A stretch of DNA of 64,000 bases. Source: Sporosarcina quadrami (GTDB lineage: Bacteria; Bacillota; Bacilli; Bacillales_A; Planococcaceae). Position 1 is the stretch's first letter. Each line of letters opens with the position of its first letter. A program made the translations under genes and the position numbers. The stretch spans positions 88,225-152,224 of the forward strand of contig NZ_JACSQN010000010.1 of the NCBI RefSeq assembly GCF_014836615.1. The letters are read 5' to 3'. Positions 41,545 to 50,830 of this stretch are shown here, piece by piece. The notes under the pieces are model-generated. The model saw nothing but the letters and a program-made list of their open reading frames with translations, was not told where the DNA came from and did not search any database.

Positions 41545-43710
41545 ATGTCCAAATCAGTCGTATTAGCCGAAAAGCCCTCGGTAGCAAGGGATATTGCCAG
41601 AGTGCTCGGATGTACTAAAAAAGGGAATGGATTTTTGGAAGGACAGAAATATATTGTAACTTGGGCGCTTGGTCATCTAGTGACACATGCAGATCCTGAA
41701 GGATACGGAAATGAATATAAAGAATGGAAACTGGAACTGCTTCCAATCATTCCTGAACCATTTAAGCTGACACCGATACGTCAGACATCTAAACAGTTCA
41801 ACATCGTGAAAGCGCAACTGCGTCGCAATGACGTAACGGACGTGATCATTGCGACAGACGCTGGACGCGAAGGAGAGCTTGTTGCCCGATGGATACTCGA
41901 AATGTCGAAAAATCGTAAACCGGTGAAACGTCTATGGATTTCTTCAGTAACCGACAAAGCGATCAAAGACGGATTCAATAATTTGAAGGATGGTCGCGCG
42001 TATGAAAACCTGTTCAAAGCTGCCGTCGCCCGAGCCGAGGCCGATTGGGTTGTAGGAATTAACGCGACACGGGCTTTGACTGTGAAATACAATGCGCAAC
42101 TATCGACAGGTCGTGTACAGACGCCGACGCTTAGTATGATTGCAGAACGTGAAAAGCAAATAAGTGATTTTAAACCGAAGTCATATTATGGTCTGCAAGC
42201 TATTACGGAAACTGCACGGTTCACTTGGTCCGATAAAACAGGTCAGACGCAGTCATTCAATAAGGAAGTTGTTGAGAAATTGCTCAGCAAGCTTGATGGC
42301 GTTCATTCGGGTAAGGTGACAGATGTTAAAACGACACCGAAGCAACAGCCGGCACCACCTTTATTCGACTTGACTGAACTGCAGAAAGAAGCGCATAAAC
42401 GTTGGTCTTGGTCTGCAAAGGAAACACTATCGACGTTGCAGAATTTGTATGAGCGCCATAAAGCAGTAACCTATCCGCGGACAGACTCGAAACACTTGAC
42501 GTCAGATATGGAGTCGACTTTAAAAGAACGCATTAAAGCGGTCGACATCGGTGCTTACCGGAAATCGGTCAATGTCCTGTTACGAAACAAGTCGGTGAAG
42601 CCGCAAAAAGGTGTCATAGACGATAAACGCGTTTCTGATCACCATGCAATCATCCCGACGGAAGAGACGCCGATCATGCAAAATCTGTCCGATAAGGAAC
42701 AACGTCTTTATGATCTGATCGTCAAACGGTTCCTAGCGGTATTCTTCGGTCCGTTCAGATACGACCAAGTGACTGCTGAACTTCAAGTAGGTGGAGAGAT
42801 GTTCAAGGCGAAAGGCAGAACGGTAACGGATGAAGGATGGAAAGCGGTTTATTCCACTGATGAAGAAGAAGAGGATTCAGATCGGTTACCTGCGTTTACG
42901 AAAGGTGCGGAAGTGGAAGTGCGCGCAGTCGTTATGACGGACGGTAAGACGAAGCCCCCTGCACGTTTCAATGAAGGGACGTTGCTCGCTGCAATGGAGA
43001 ATCCGGCCCAGTTCATGGCGGGTGAGTCAAAAGATCTCATTAAGACACTAGGAGACACAGGTGGACTTGGAACTGTGGCGACGCGTGCTGATATTATCGA
43101 AAAGTTGTTCAGCTCGTTTGTCATCGAGAAAAAAGGGAATGATATTTACACAACATCCAAAGGCAGACAGTTGCTTGAACTTGTACCGGAAGATTTGAAA
43201 TCACCTGCACTCACTGCAGAGTGGGAGCAGAGCCTGACGAAGATTGCTGAAGGTAAAATGAAAAAAGAAGCGTTCGTCAAGGATATGATTGCCTTTTCAA
43301 AGAAGACTGTCCATGAGATCAAAACGGATGACAAGAAATTCAGGCACGATAATGTATCTGGAAAGATGTGTCCCGATTGTGGAAAGGCGATGCTGGAAGT
43401 GAATGGCAAACGAGGAAAGATGCTCGTCTGTCAGGATCGTGAATGTGGTCATCGTCGTAACGTATCTCAACTGACGAATGCCCGATGCCCGAACTGCAAA
43501 AAGAAATTGGAGTTGCGCGGGGAAGGGGACGGAAGGATCTTCGTCTGTAAATGTGGCCACCGTGAGAAACTTTCAGCATTTGAAAAACGCAGAGCGCAGT
43601 CAGGTGGCAAGAAAGCAGACAAGCGCGATGTACAGAAGTTTATGAAAAAGCAGGAAGAACCGGAAAATACGGCTATGGCAGATGCGCTAAAAAAACTATT
43701 TGATAAGTAA
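41545..43710 (+). CDS. topB: DNA topoisomerase III
   Basis: A 721-residue type IA topoisomerase. The TOPRIM domain (about 1-145) has VVLAEKPSVARDIARVLG and ATDAGREGELVAR. The catalytic tyrosine lies in KAVTYPRTDSKHL (about 310). After the core, three Cys clusters (CPDCGK, CQDREC, CPNCKK, then CKCGH) form C-terminal zinc ribbons. It decatenates and relaxes negatively supercoiled DNA. ATG 41545 follows AAAGGGGATTTTTTT. The length is close to Bacillus TopB. Confidence 0.94.
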   Translation: MSKSVVLAEKPSVARDIARVLGCTKKGNGFLEGQKYIVTWALGHLVTHADPEGYGNEYKEWKLELLPIIPEPFKLTPIRQTSKQFNIVKAQLRRNDVTDVIIATDAGREGELVARWILEMSKNRKPVKRLWISSVTDKAIKDGFNNLKDGRAYENLFKAAVARAEADWVVGINATRALTVKYNAQLSTGRVQTPTLSMIAEREKQISDFKPKSYYGLQAITETARFTWSDKTGQTQSFNKEVVEKLLSKLDGVHSGKVTDVKTTPKQQPAPPLFDLTELQKEAHKRWSWSAKETLSTLQNLYERHKAVTYPRTDSKHLTSDMESTLKERIKAVDIGAYRKSVNVLLRNKSVKPQKGVIDDKRVSDHHAIIPTEETPIMQNLSDKEQRLYDLIVKRFLAVFFGPFRYDQVTAELQVGGEMFKAKGRTVTDEGWKAVYSTDEEEEDSDRLPAFTKGAEVEVRAVVMTDGKTKPPARFNEGTLLAAMENPAQFMAGESKDLIKTLGDTGGLGTVATRADIIEKLFSSFVIEKKGNDIYTTSKGRQLLELVPEDLKSPALTAEWEQSLTKIAEGKMKKEAFVKDMIAFSKKTVHEIKTDDKKFRHDNVSGKMCPDCGKAMLEVNGKRGKMLVCQDRECGHRRNVSQLTNARCPNCKKKLELRGEGDGRIFVCKCGHREKLSAFEKRRAQSGGKKADKRDVQKFMKKQEEPENTAMADALKKLFDK

Positions 43711-43846
43711 TGGCTTGAAGTTTATTATTTGAACGAGTAAATAGTACCTCTTGAATAATCAGTTAATGGCTCTTTAGAGGGATACATTCCCCATATAAAA
43801 ATGGATATAATTAGTTTACTTATTAATCGTACAGGAGGTGAGAGAC

Positions 43847-44440
43847 ATGAATGCTATTATGACGTCTGTAGCGGATCAGATGCAGCGGTATGATGCGGTT
43901 AGACGAAGAAATGCTGAGCATGCATACGATCGGCAAGCAGATTACAATGGACGTAACCAAAAAACACTTGGAGACTTGGAAGCTTTGCTGACAGGTAAAA
44001 AAGATGCTGACGTGCAACTGGAAAGCCGTGATTTCAAAAAGCTGGATGCTGGACAAGTGAAACAAATCGCACTTCCGCTCGGAAAAACATTGGAAGAAAC
44101 AGTAAATGCATGGCGGGATGTCCGTCGTGAAGCGATTTCCTCTCCGGAGCAGACAACCGCCCAGCAACAATTGGCAGCAACAGCTTCAGCGAAAATCCTG
44201 GAGACGGAAGCACAGATGGCTCTTGAGAAACGCCAAGAAACCCAGATGAAGTTGGAAGCGTCACGTACTAATGCGGAATCATTGCAAGCGGCAACCATGG
44301 AACTTGCCTCCAGTCCAAAACGGGAAGAAATGTTGGAACGCAAACGTTTTGATAAAGCGATTTCTGCCTATGCCGTGCAAGTGGAAGCAAAGCAGAATGG
44401 CTTCAGTCTACAATGGCCTAGTTTCTATAAAACTGCATAA
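43847..44440 (+). CDS. hypothetical helical protein
   Basis: A 197-residue soluble protein rich in Ala, Gln, Glu and Lys, predicted as mostly helix (ALLTGKKDADVQLESRDFKKL...; AATASAKILETEAQMALEKRQE). It ends in a less charged QNGFSLQWPSFYKTA. CAGGAGGTGAGAGAC gives a very strong ribosome site before ATG 43847. No domain recognised and no operon partners. Confidence 0.7.
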   Translation: MNAIMTSVADQMQRYDAVRRRNAEHAYDRQADYNGRNQKTLGDLEALLTGKKDADVQLESRDFKKLDAGQVKQIALPLGKTLEETVNAWRDVRREAISSPEQTTAQQQLAATASAKILETEAQMALEKRQETQMKLEASRTNAESLQAATMELASSPKREEMLERKRFDKAISAYAVQVEAKQNGFSLQWPSFYKTA

Positions 44441-44490
44441 GAAGTAGAGGTAATTCATCGTAGATGATGATGCCTCTGCTTTTTTTATCG
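44441..44490 (+). terminator. terminator after the helical-protein gene
   Basis: Long imperfect stem from GTAGAGG to CCTCTGC with inner ATCATC-type pairing, then seven T. Confidence 0.75.
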
Positions 44491-44599
44491 GAAAAATGGT
44501 GTATTAAAAGGCAGAACACATATATCCTCACTCATTGTCACGTGCTACAATGGATAAAGAATTCAAGTGATCCTTTGTTGGGATGGCACGGAAAGAAGA

Positions 44600-45241
44600 A
44601 TGTATATGCGAAAGACATTTATGTGGAGATGGCTATTTTTCCTATCAGGTATGATGGTCATGTCTCTTGGGATTTCAATGACAATAAAAGGACAACGGCT
44701 CGGCATCGGACCGTGGGATGTACTCCATGTCGGATTGTATCAAAACTTTGGTCTCTCCATTGGGACATGGGGAATTATAACGGGGTTCATCATCATTCTT
44801 GTAACAGCTGCCGTTTTGAAGCAATGGCCGCAAATCGGCACATGGCTGAACATGTTGCTTATCGGGTTATTCATCGATTTGTTCAATTGGCTATTGCCTG
44901 ATTTCAGCACGTTGACGGGTCAAGTCATTATCTTTACAGTCGGAGTGCTCGTTCTAGCTTATGGCATCGGCATATATGTAGCGCCAAATGTAGGAGCGGG
45001 ACCACGTGATAGCCTTATGCTCATCCTCGTCGACAAGCTTGGTATCGGCGTCAAGAAAGTTCGGACGATGATTGAAGTGATTGTAGCGATTATTGGTTGG
45101 TTACTTGGCGGGCCAGTAGGGGTCGGAACGGTGATAATCGCGTTGCTGATCGGCCAAATCGTCCACTACTCATTGCCGCAATGTAGAAAGTTGTTGCTGA
45201 AAATTATTAAAGAGGATGAGAGTGTACTATTTCAGAAATAA
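44600..45241 (+). CDS. YczE/YyaS/YitT family membrane protein
   Basis: About 213 residues with five to six transmembrane helices. Family-like features are SLGISMTIKGQRLGIGPWDVLHVGL near the start, LLIGLFIDLFNWLLP, and the loop VAPNVGAGPRDSLMLILVDK. The YczE group is of unknown transport function; in B. subtilis YczE affects surfactin-linked production. ATG 44600 has a modest GGAAAGAAG site; ATG 44606 is the alternative. Confidence 0.82.
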   Translation: MYMRKTFMWRWLFFLSGMMVMSLGISMTIKGQRLGIGPWDVLHVGLYQNFGLSIGTWGIITGFIIILVTAAVLKQWPQIGTWLNMLLIGLFIDLFNWLLPDFSTLTGQVIIFTVGVLVLAYGIGIYVAPNVGAGPRDSLMLILVDKLGIGVKKVRTMIEVIVAIIGWLLGGPVGVGTVIIALLIGQIVHYSLPQCRKLLLKIIKEDESVLFQK

Positions 45242-45263
45242 ATCAGTAATAAATATATCAACA

Positions 45264-45298
45264 TGAAAAAACGTTCAGAAAATGAGCGTTTTTTTATG
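45264..45298. terminator. terminator between YczE-like gene and inverted small gene
   Basis: AAAACGTTCA / TGAGCGTTTT stem with A run before and T run after. Confidence 0.8.
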
Positions 45299-45556
45299 TT
45301 GGTGTTTAAGGGCATTGCCCCTCGTCACTATCTGATCCGAATGTACGTCCAACTCCACTTTATTTGTAAGGTTATTCCAAAATCCATACTTTTGATTTAA
45401 TGATACACTGATATTTTCTGACGGAGTATTATTCCAATCTAATTTTTCTAATGACTTACTATTTTCTTCTTCCTGATTCTGCAAGTATTTTTCAGCAAAA
45501 ATAAAGAAGCTGCCATTAAGACAACTCCATCCCGTTCTTCCATTCTTACATCTCAA
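45275..45556 (-). pseudogene. small frame, possibly a frameshifted secreted-protein gene
   Basis: The open frame would encode 93 residues (RCKNGRTGWSCLNGSFFIFAEKYL...) with no recognised family. In the next frame, ATG at about 45544 starts MEERDGVVLMAASLFLLKN, a better N-terminus with a hydrophobic stretch, but it stops soon after. A single-base shift near 45490 would join it to AEKYLQNQEEENSKSLEK. The gene may thus be broken, or the long frame may be a chance reading. Weak ribosome sites on both options. Confidence 0.35.
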
Positions 45557-45576
45557 GGCGAATAAAAACCTACTGA

Positions 45577-46197
45577 TTAATGATTGTTTAATCGTTTATC
45601 CATCTGGATGGCCATCTGCTTCGAAGTTGGATTCTCTTCAAGCTGTAAGTGATTGACGATGTTTCGATAATCTGTCGCGTTTCGATTCTGGCTCATCTTA
45701 TAGGCGGCCTGAATTTCCTCCACCTGGATCTTGAAGCCGACAATGCCTTTCAGTTCCTTTTCCAGGAGGGATGGGGAAAGCGTCTCCCATAAAACCGGAT
45801 TTTTCCGGTTCCCTTCGTATTTTTCCAGTAGGAGGGTCAGATCTTTGATCAGTTCCTCTTTTGGTAAAATGGCTGCCTTCCCGTAGACATGGACAGCCTG
45901 ATAGTTCCAGGTCGGGACATTTTCTTGTTCATACCAAGAAGAGGAGATGTAGGCATGTGGCCCTTGGAATAATACCAATGTATCTGCGGAATCTAGGAAT
46001 GTCCGCCACTGGGGATTGCCGTAAGCCATATGCCCAGTTATAAAGTAATTATCCTCTTCTTTTATTAATTGCATTGGCAAGTGTGTCGCGATGGGCTTTC
46101 CTTTTTTCGTGGTGATGAGCGTTGCAAAGGAGTTCTGCTGAACAAACTCCCGGATTTCTTCCACGTCATTGACTTTAAACTGTTTTGGAATATACAT
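45577..46197 (-). CDS. paiB: PaiB-like FMN-binding negative transcriptional regulator
   Basis: A 206-residue protein of the PaiB/FMN-binding split-barrel family. It opens MYIPKQFKVND and contains FATLITTKKGKPIATHLPMQL, GHMAYGNPQW, VLFQGPHAYISSSWYEQENVPTWNYQAVHVYG and a C-terminal KMSQNR. In B. subtilis PaiB acts with PaiA in protease and sporulation control. No paiA is adjacent here. GGGAAGGTGGAGTAAT precedes the ATG. Confidence 0.9.
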   Translation of the reverse strand: MYIPKQFKVNDVEEIREFVQQNSFATLITTKKGKPIATHLPMQLIKEEDNYFITGHMAYGNPQWRTFLDSADTLVLFQGPHAYISSSWYEQENVPTWNYQAVHVYGKAAILPKEELIKDLTLLLEKYEGNRKNPVLWETLSPSLLEKELKGIVGFKIQVEEIQAAYKMSQNRNATDYRNIVNHLQLEENPTSKQMAIQMDKRLNNH

Positions 46198-46593
46198 ATT
46201 ACTCCACCTTCCCTAAAAAGATTATTAAAGTGTTCGAACCATGCAAGAAAAGTTATATAGTCGCTAGTCTCACGATTATTTTCCTTTCCAACGCTTCATT
46301 AAGAGTAAGCTCTCCACGTTATCAGCTTACCATGTTGAATTATATCTATTATGAAACAAACTTAGGTGTTTCCTCTGAGCCTGTCAGCATTGCATGTGCC
46401 TATAACAGAAGATGGATTTTCATATAACCGATTCTTACTCATCCAAAGCTAACTCTTACTATATTTTTCATCGCACATTAACCGTGGCACACCCTTGTTC
46501 CTTTATTACTCAGATAGTTTAAGTACATTTATTCACATACTTATAAAACCACTTTATCTTTAAAGCTGTTTGTATCCTTTAAGAACGTCACTG
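46198..46593. other. 396-bp intergenic region without visible gene
   Basis: AT-rich gap holding the PaiB promoter side and the 3' flank of the M56 gene. I see no convincing terminator, RNA gene or open frame with a ribosome site in it. Confidence 0.5.
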
Positions 46594-47907
46594 TTAGTAT
46601 TTCTCAATCTTTATTCTTATTCTCATTTTTTCTTCGCTAATTGTCTCTGTTTCAGTTTCAGTGATAGTCTTAATAGAATCTGCAACTATTCGTTGAATCG
46701 ACTTATCATCAATCTTTGCATCCTTTGGGAAACCTACTGCAACTGTTACTTCACCAATACCACCATCTATCATCATTGCCAGTGAATCACTATCAAGTTC
46801 CGTTTGCTCTCTAATAGATCCTAGTATTTCATCATGCAATTCTGATATTAAATTGGATATTCCGTCATACCCCCCGAATCTCTGAGCGATTACTACTTCC
46901 TGCTCGCTGTCGATTACTTCTGTTGCGGCTTCACCGATGTCAGCCGCTATAAATACGACGAAAGACAAGACTAGCACTCCAATGACGAGGGCAATACCAC
47001 TTTTCTTTTTTCTTGTATCCATAATAGACAAAACTCTGTTTTTCATATTTTCTTTTCCTCCATAAAAGTAAGTTGATAATGCAGTTTTAAACCTAGACTG
47101 TTGGCCAATAACACCTATAATTGTTTCGCAGTATTGTTGTCTTTTATCCTCTTGAGAATTTTTCACCACCTCCTGATCGCAGGAAATTTCACATTGTGAG
47201 GCGATAAATCTTGCCATCAAATACACGACTGGATTAAACCAATGAATTGCCGTCGCTAAAAGCACCAAGCCCTTGTACCAAATATCTTTTCTTTTATAAT
47301 GAACCAACTCGTGTGCAAGAATAAAAGATAATTCATCTTCTGAGAAATCTGTTGTAGGTAACAAGATAGTCGGAGTAATAACGCCAAAAATCATTGGGGT
47401 TGTTATTAGCGGACACCTCTGTAAATGAACTGGATTGGTAATACCCATTTCCACTTTCAGATCCTGTAAGTCGGCTAGGATTTTCTCGTCACAAATATTC
47501 TCACTCCAACGTTTCACCAATTTTATAAATTGGAGATGATGAAGAATATGGTAACCAATAACTGAAATCACACCCACAATCCAAACATATCCAATTACTG
47601 AGTAGACGGATATCGCAACGTTCGTTAGCGATCCACTTATTTCGTTATTCGCAGCCGTCACAAATTCTTTTGTACCGTTCTGCAGGATTTCGATTGGCTG
47701 AATAGTAGGTAAGTTAATTTCTAAAAATGAAAAGTCGATACTTGGTCGAAAGGGGATAATGAACCCAATCACAATTACTAGCCATACGTAATACTGCCAC
47801 TTGGCTTCATAAGTTTTTGATAAAAGTGGAGAAATCAAAAATAGCAGAAGTGCTACGATTGACATCGTGATTGAACTGACAACAAGAGTGTTCAAAAAGC
47901 CCTGCAT
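46594..47907 (-). CDS. BlaR1-type M56 metallopeptidase without penicillin-sensor domain
   Basis: A 437-residue membrane protein: three N-terminal helices (about 5-30, 38-55, 98-122), a cytoplasmic M56 zinc-peptidase domain with HELVHYKRKD (HExxH 199-203) and CEISCDQEVV, then a fourth helix (about 303-321) and a ~115-residue extracellular tail. BlaR1/MecR1 proteins carry a ~250-residue penicillin-binding domain there; this tail is far too short, so it must sense something else. It would cleave or inactivate the BlaI-like repressor encoded directly upstream. Confidence 0.87.
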   Translation of the reverse strand: MQGFLNTLVVSSITMSIVALLLFLISPLLSKTYEAKWQYYVWLVIVIGFIIPFRPSIDFSFLEINLPTIQPIEILQNGTKEFVTAANNEISGSLTNVAISVYSVIGYVWIVGVISVIGYHILHHLQFIKLVKRWSENICDEKILADLQDLKVEMGITNPVHLQRCPLITTPMIFGVITPTILLPTTDFSEDELSFILAHELVHYKRKDIWYKGLVLLATAIHWFNPVVYLMARFIASQCEISCDQEVVKNSQEDKRQQYCETIIGVIGQQSRFKTALSTYFYGGKENMKNRVLSIMDTRKKKSGIALVIGVLVLSFVVFIAADIGEAATEVIDSEQEVVIAQRFGGYDGISNLISELHDEILGSIREQTELDSDSLAMMIDGGIGEVTVAVGFPKDAKIDDKSIQRIVADSIKTITETETETISEEKMRIRIKIEKY

Positions 47908-47908
47908 A

Positions 47909-48286
47909 TTACTTCCTCCGTTCCTTCACCAACTTCATTAACTCATCCATATCTTTTTCACTTAATTCCTTCCCAGCATAAAAAGTATTCACAAAACTCG
48001 TGAAGGAATTTCCGTGATATTGCTTAATAAAATTTCCTGTTTCGAACTTAAGGTAATCTTCTTTCGTTACCAGCGGAATATAAGTGCGTTCTTTACCTTT
48101 CTTCTCTGTTTTTAAAAATCCCCGCTCAACAAGTCGAAGCATTAATGAGATAACCGTAGGGGCTTTCCATTTTTTCTCGTTACCTAATTGCTCCATAATA
48201 ATCTTCGTAGTTAGTGGTGGTTCATTTGTCCATACAACCTTCATAATTTCAAATTCAGCGTCAGGAATCTTTTTCAACCGACTCAC
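47909..48286 (-). CDS. BlaI/MecI-family transcriptional repressor
   Basis: About 125 residues with the winged-helix of the penicillinase-repressor family: LKKIPDAEFEIMKVVWTNEPPLTTKIIMEQL, then KKWKAPTVISLMLRLVERGFLKTEKKGKERTYIPLVTKEDYLKFE. The C-terminal half would dimerise and contain the site cut by its M56 partner, whose gene follows by 1 bp. GTG 48286, after GGAGAGGAT, is the likely start; ATG 48307 lies upstream without a good site. Confidence 0.88.
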   Translation of the reverse strand: MSRLKKIPDAEFEIMKVVWTNEPPLTTKIIMEQLGNEKKWKAPTVISLMLRLVERGFLKTEKKGKERTYIPLVTKEDYLKFETGNFIKQYHGNSFTSFVNTFYAGKELSEKDMDELMKLVKERRK

Positions 48287-48331
48287 ATCCTCTCTCCTTA
48301 CTATCACTAGCCTGCAGATTAATAATATTAG

Positions 48332-48369
48332 ACAACTGCCTATAATGATATTTTACATCTGCCTAAAAT
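48332..48369. promoter_or_regulatory. direct-repeat candidate operator for the BlaI-like repressor
   Basis: Two 15-bp copies, ACAACTGCCTATAAT (48332) and ACATCTGCCTAAAAT (48355), are 23 bp apart upstream of the repressor gene. The first sits in an imperfect dyad AGACAACTGCCT. BlaI-family proteins bind dyads with ACA/TGT half-sites, so autoregulation is plausible. The rest of the 384-bp gap to the sigma gene is AT-rich without a gene. Confidence 0.45.
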
Positions 48370-48670
48370 AAAGTCAAGCGCAACAGATTTCTTTTTCAGA
48401 GTACTAAATAAATTAGGCTTATTTATAAAATTTTACCCAGGTCTTACTTTCAAAAATTGACGTAAAAAGTAAAGGTAGTATCGTGATGTCAAATGTAAGT
48501 ATCCTCTACCAACTATTATTCGGTTTGTATCTAAGAATAAAACATGCAACAGGTTTTTAAGTAGACTTTTAAAAAATCATCTAATTGTTTTAAATGATTT
48601 TCGAAAGAACTTTGTTAATCTATAGTGAAGGGTATTTTTCTTGTGAAGAGGTAAGGGCGTGTTATGAAAG

Positions 48671-49225
48671 GTGAAGACGATTGAAGATTACATATTGATT
48701 CGGAAAATAAAGATGGGTGACACAGAAGCGTGGGAAGCTCTTGTTACGAAGTATTATGATCAAATCTTTTCGTTTTGCGTACGAAGATGTTTAGGGGACC
48801 GGGTTTTGGCCACGGATTTAACGCAGAATATCTTTCTGAAAGTGGTCGAAAACATGGATAGTTATAAGTTTAGCGGAAAGTTCTTTAACTATTTATTTAC
48901 GATTACCGTCAATGTATGCAATAACTACTACCGGAAAAAGAAACTCACGCAGTTTGAGTTGGATGAAACCATATTACACTCCGATTCAGAAGTGACAATC
49001 AATCATTTAATTAAGCAGGAAAATATTAACCAGCTGCAAATCGCATTAAATACACTTCCCGATATTCAAAGAGAGGCGCTGATCCTAAAATATTACCATG
49101 ATTTAAAAGTGAAAGACATTGCTAAAATTATGGGTGTAGGTGTTGCCACTTCTCAATCAAGGATTAATCAGGGATTAAAAAAGTTAAATCAATTACTTGA
49201 TAGAGAGGAGTTTATGAATGGATAA
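48671..49225 (+). CDS. ECF-type sigma factor heading an ABC-transporter operon
   Basis: A 184-residue sigma-70 family protein with region 2 (about 10-80; ATDLTQNIFLKVVENM and FNYLFTITVNVCNNYYRKKK) and region 4 (about 115-175; DIQREALILKYYHDLKVKDIAKIMGVGVATSQSRINQGLKKL). The start is a GTG. Its end overlaps the next gene by 8 bp. Layout (sigma, membrane protein, ABC ATPase, permease) recalls the B. subtilis sigY operon, where the sigma factor drives its own transporter genes. Confidence 0.88.
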   Translation: MKTIEDYILIRKIKMGDTEAWEALVTKYYDQIFSFCVRRCLGDRVLATDLTQNIFLKVVENMDSYKFSGKFFNYLFTITVNVCNNYYRKKKLTQFELDETILHSDSEVTINHLIKQENINQLQIALNTLPDIQREALILKYYHDLKVKDIAKIMGVGVATSQSRINQGLKKLNQLLDREEFMNG

Positions 49226-49958
49226 CAAAACGATTAAAAAATGGGCACGCAATGAAATCAAAGGAGACGAAGCACAGAAACAGCTGGTCATTGAGTTAGG
49301 AAAGCAAAAAATTAATCAAAACCAGCTTCGCCACTATTCTCTGTTCAACCTGTTTTGCTCAACCTTAAGATTCACGAGAATGCGTACGTGGCTTGTCCAA
49401 TTTTCCCTGCTCCTTTTAACCTCATTTTTCATTACTAAGGCGATCAATAATGAGCCGTCTATACTGATCATTCAATGTGTAACAATCTCAATCATTTTTT
49501 CAACGATTTTCTTTACCGAAGAATTATTTCAAAGTTTTACTTCAGGCATGTGGGAATTAGAACAGACACTGAAATATGACTTGCGTCAGCACACAATTAC
49601 TAAACTGCAAATTTTTGGTGTAGCTGATTTATGTATAATCATCTGTCTTGCCCTTATATGCCAAGGCGTCGTTGCGATTCCGTTCTGGCAGATCATTTTA
49701 TATTTATTAGTTCCTTTTAATATAACGTGCATCGTGCTATTTTCCTTGTTCACCTTTTGGAGGAATCATCTAACCTCTTTCGTTTTCTGGGTAGGCTCAG
49801 GACTTATTCTTATGGGTGCCGTTATTGCAATAAATGTATTTAACATTTATGAATTCAGTATGGTGTATTGGGGACTCGGCTTTACGGTATCTGCCGTATT
49901 TTTAGGCGTCATCGTAATAGAGGTGATGAAGATAAAGAAATGGGAGGCGTATTATTAA
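49218..49958 (+). CDS. multi-pass membrane protein, possible anti-sigma or transporter partner
   Basis: A 246-residue protein with a soluble N-terminal part (about 1-50, basic, MDNKTIKKWARNEIKGDEAQK) and six transmembrane helices (from about 55). The soluble head placed right after a sigma factor suggests an anti-sigma role, with the ABC pair downstream as output. No zinc-binding HxxxCxxC motif is seen. Family not recognised. Overlaps genes on both sides (8 bp; TAATG). Confidence 0.65.
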   Translation: MDNKTIKKWARNEIKGDEAQKQLVIELGKQKINQNQLRHYSLFNLFCSTLRFTRMRTWLVQFSLLLLTSFFITKAINNEPSILIIQCVTISIIFSTIFFTEELFQSFTSGMWELEQTLKYDLRQHTITKLQIFGVADLCIIICLALICQGVVAIPFWQIILYLLVPFNITCIVLFSLFTFWRNHLTSFVFWVGSGLILMGAVIAINVFNIYEFSMVYWGLGFTVSAVFLGVIVIEVMKIKKWEAYY

Positions 49959-50830
49959 TGCAGCTGGAATTAAAGAATGTCACGAAAAGCTATGACGACA
50001 TAATCGCGTTGAATGACGTTTCACTTTGTTTAGCGCCTGGTGTTTACGGACTTCTCGGATCGAATGGGTCAGGAAAAACAACGTTATTTCGAATAATAAG
50101 CGGTGTGCTTAAACAAACTACCGGCACAGTTACATATAACGAGAAGGACATTAGAGCCAATTCAGATGAATTCCGCTCCATATTGGGCTTTTTACCGCAG
50201 GATTTCAGCTATTACCCTGACTTTACCGGCATGAAGTTCATGTTATATATTGCAGCACTTAAAGGGATCAATAGAAATTTCGCTAAAAGAAGATGCTTGG
50301 AGCTTCTAAAGTTAGTTGGCTTGGATGACGTGAAAGATAAAAAGATCAAAAAATACTCTGGTGGGATGAAACAACGGCTAGGCATTGCTCAGGCAATGAT
50401 TAATGATCCCGAAGTATTGATACTCGATGAACCGACTGTTGGCTTGGATCCAAAAGAACGCGTGCGATTCAGGAATTTAATTAGTTCCTTCTCTAAAAAT
50501 AAAATTGTTATCCTTTCAACTCATATCGTTTCAGATATTGAATATATTGCAGACGAAATTCTTGTCTTGAATAAGGGAGTTCTTGAAAACAGAGGTCCTT
50601 CCTCCAAGTTGATAGAAACCATTCACGGGTACGTCTGGGAAACTGAAATTGAAAACGATAAGCTCGATGACATGTTGATAGTGCACTTGATTAGCAACCA
50701 AAAACATGCAGGCAACAGGACAGTCCTCCGAATTATCTCGAAAGAAAAACCTACACCTGATGCAAAACAAGTGCAGCCGACATTGGAAGATCTGTATCTA
50801 TATTATTTCAGGATGGAGGCGGGACGATGA
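49958..50830 (+). CDS. ABC transporter ATP-binding protein
   Basis: A 290-residue ABC-2-type ATPase. Walker A is GSNGSGKTT (about 35-43), the signature is YSGGMKQR, Walker B is LILDEPTVGLD and the H-loop is LSTHIVSD. The C-terminal extension (about 210-290) is typical of Bacillus antibiotic/envelope ABC ATPases. ATG 49958 overlaps the previous stop and follows GGGAGGCGTATT. The partner permease overlaps by 4 bp. Confidence 0.92.
   Translation: MQLELKNVTKSYDDIIALNDVSLCLAPGVYGLLGSNGSGKTTLFRIISGVLKQTTGTVTYNEKDIRANSDEFRSILGFLPQDFSYYPDFTGMKFMLYIAALKGINRNFAKRRCLELLKLVGLDDVKDKKIKKYSGGMKQRLGIAQAMINDPEVLILDEPTVGLDPKERVRFRNLISSFSKNKIVILSTHIVSDIEYIADEILVLNKGVLENRGPSSKLIETIHGYVWETEIENDKLDDMLIVHLISNQKHAGNRTVLRIISKEKPTPDAKQVQPTLEDLYLYYFRMEAGR

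Noticed and set aside
46594..48286. Beta-lactam resistance regulator (BlaR1/BlaI proper)
   Set aside because: The M56 protein lacks the penicillin-binding sensor domain and no beta-lactamase or PBP2a gene is near.
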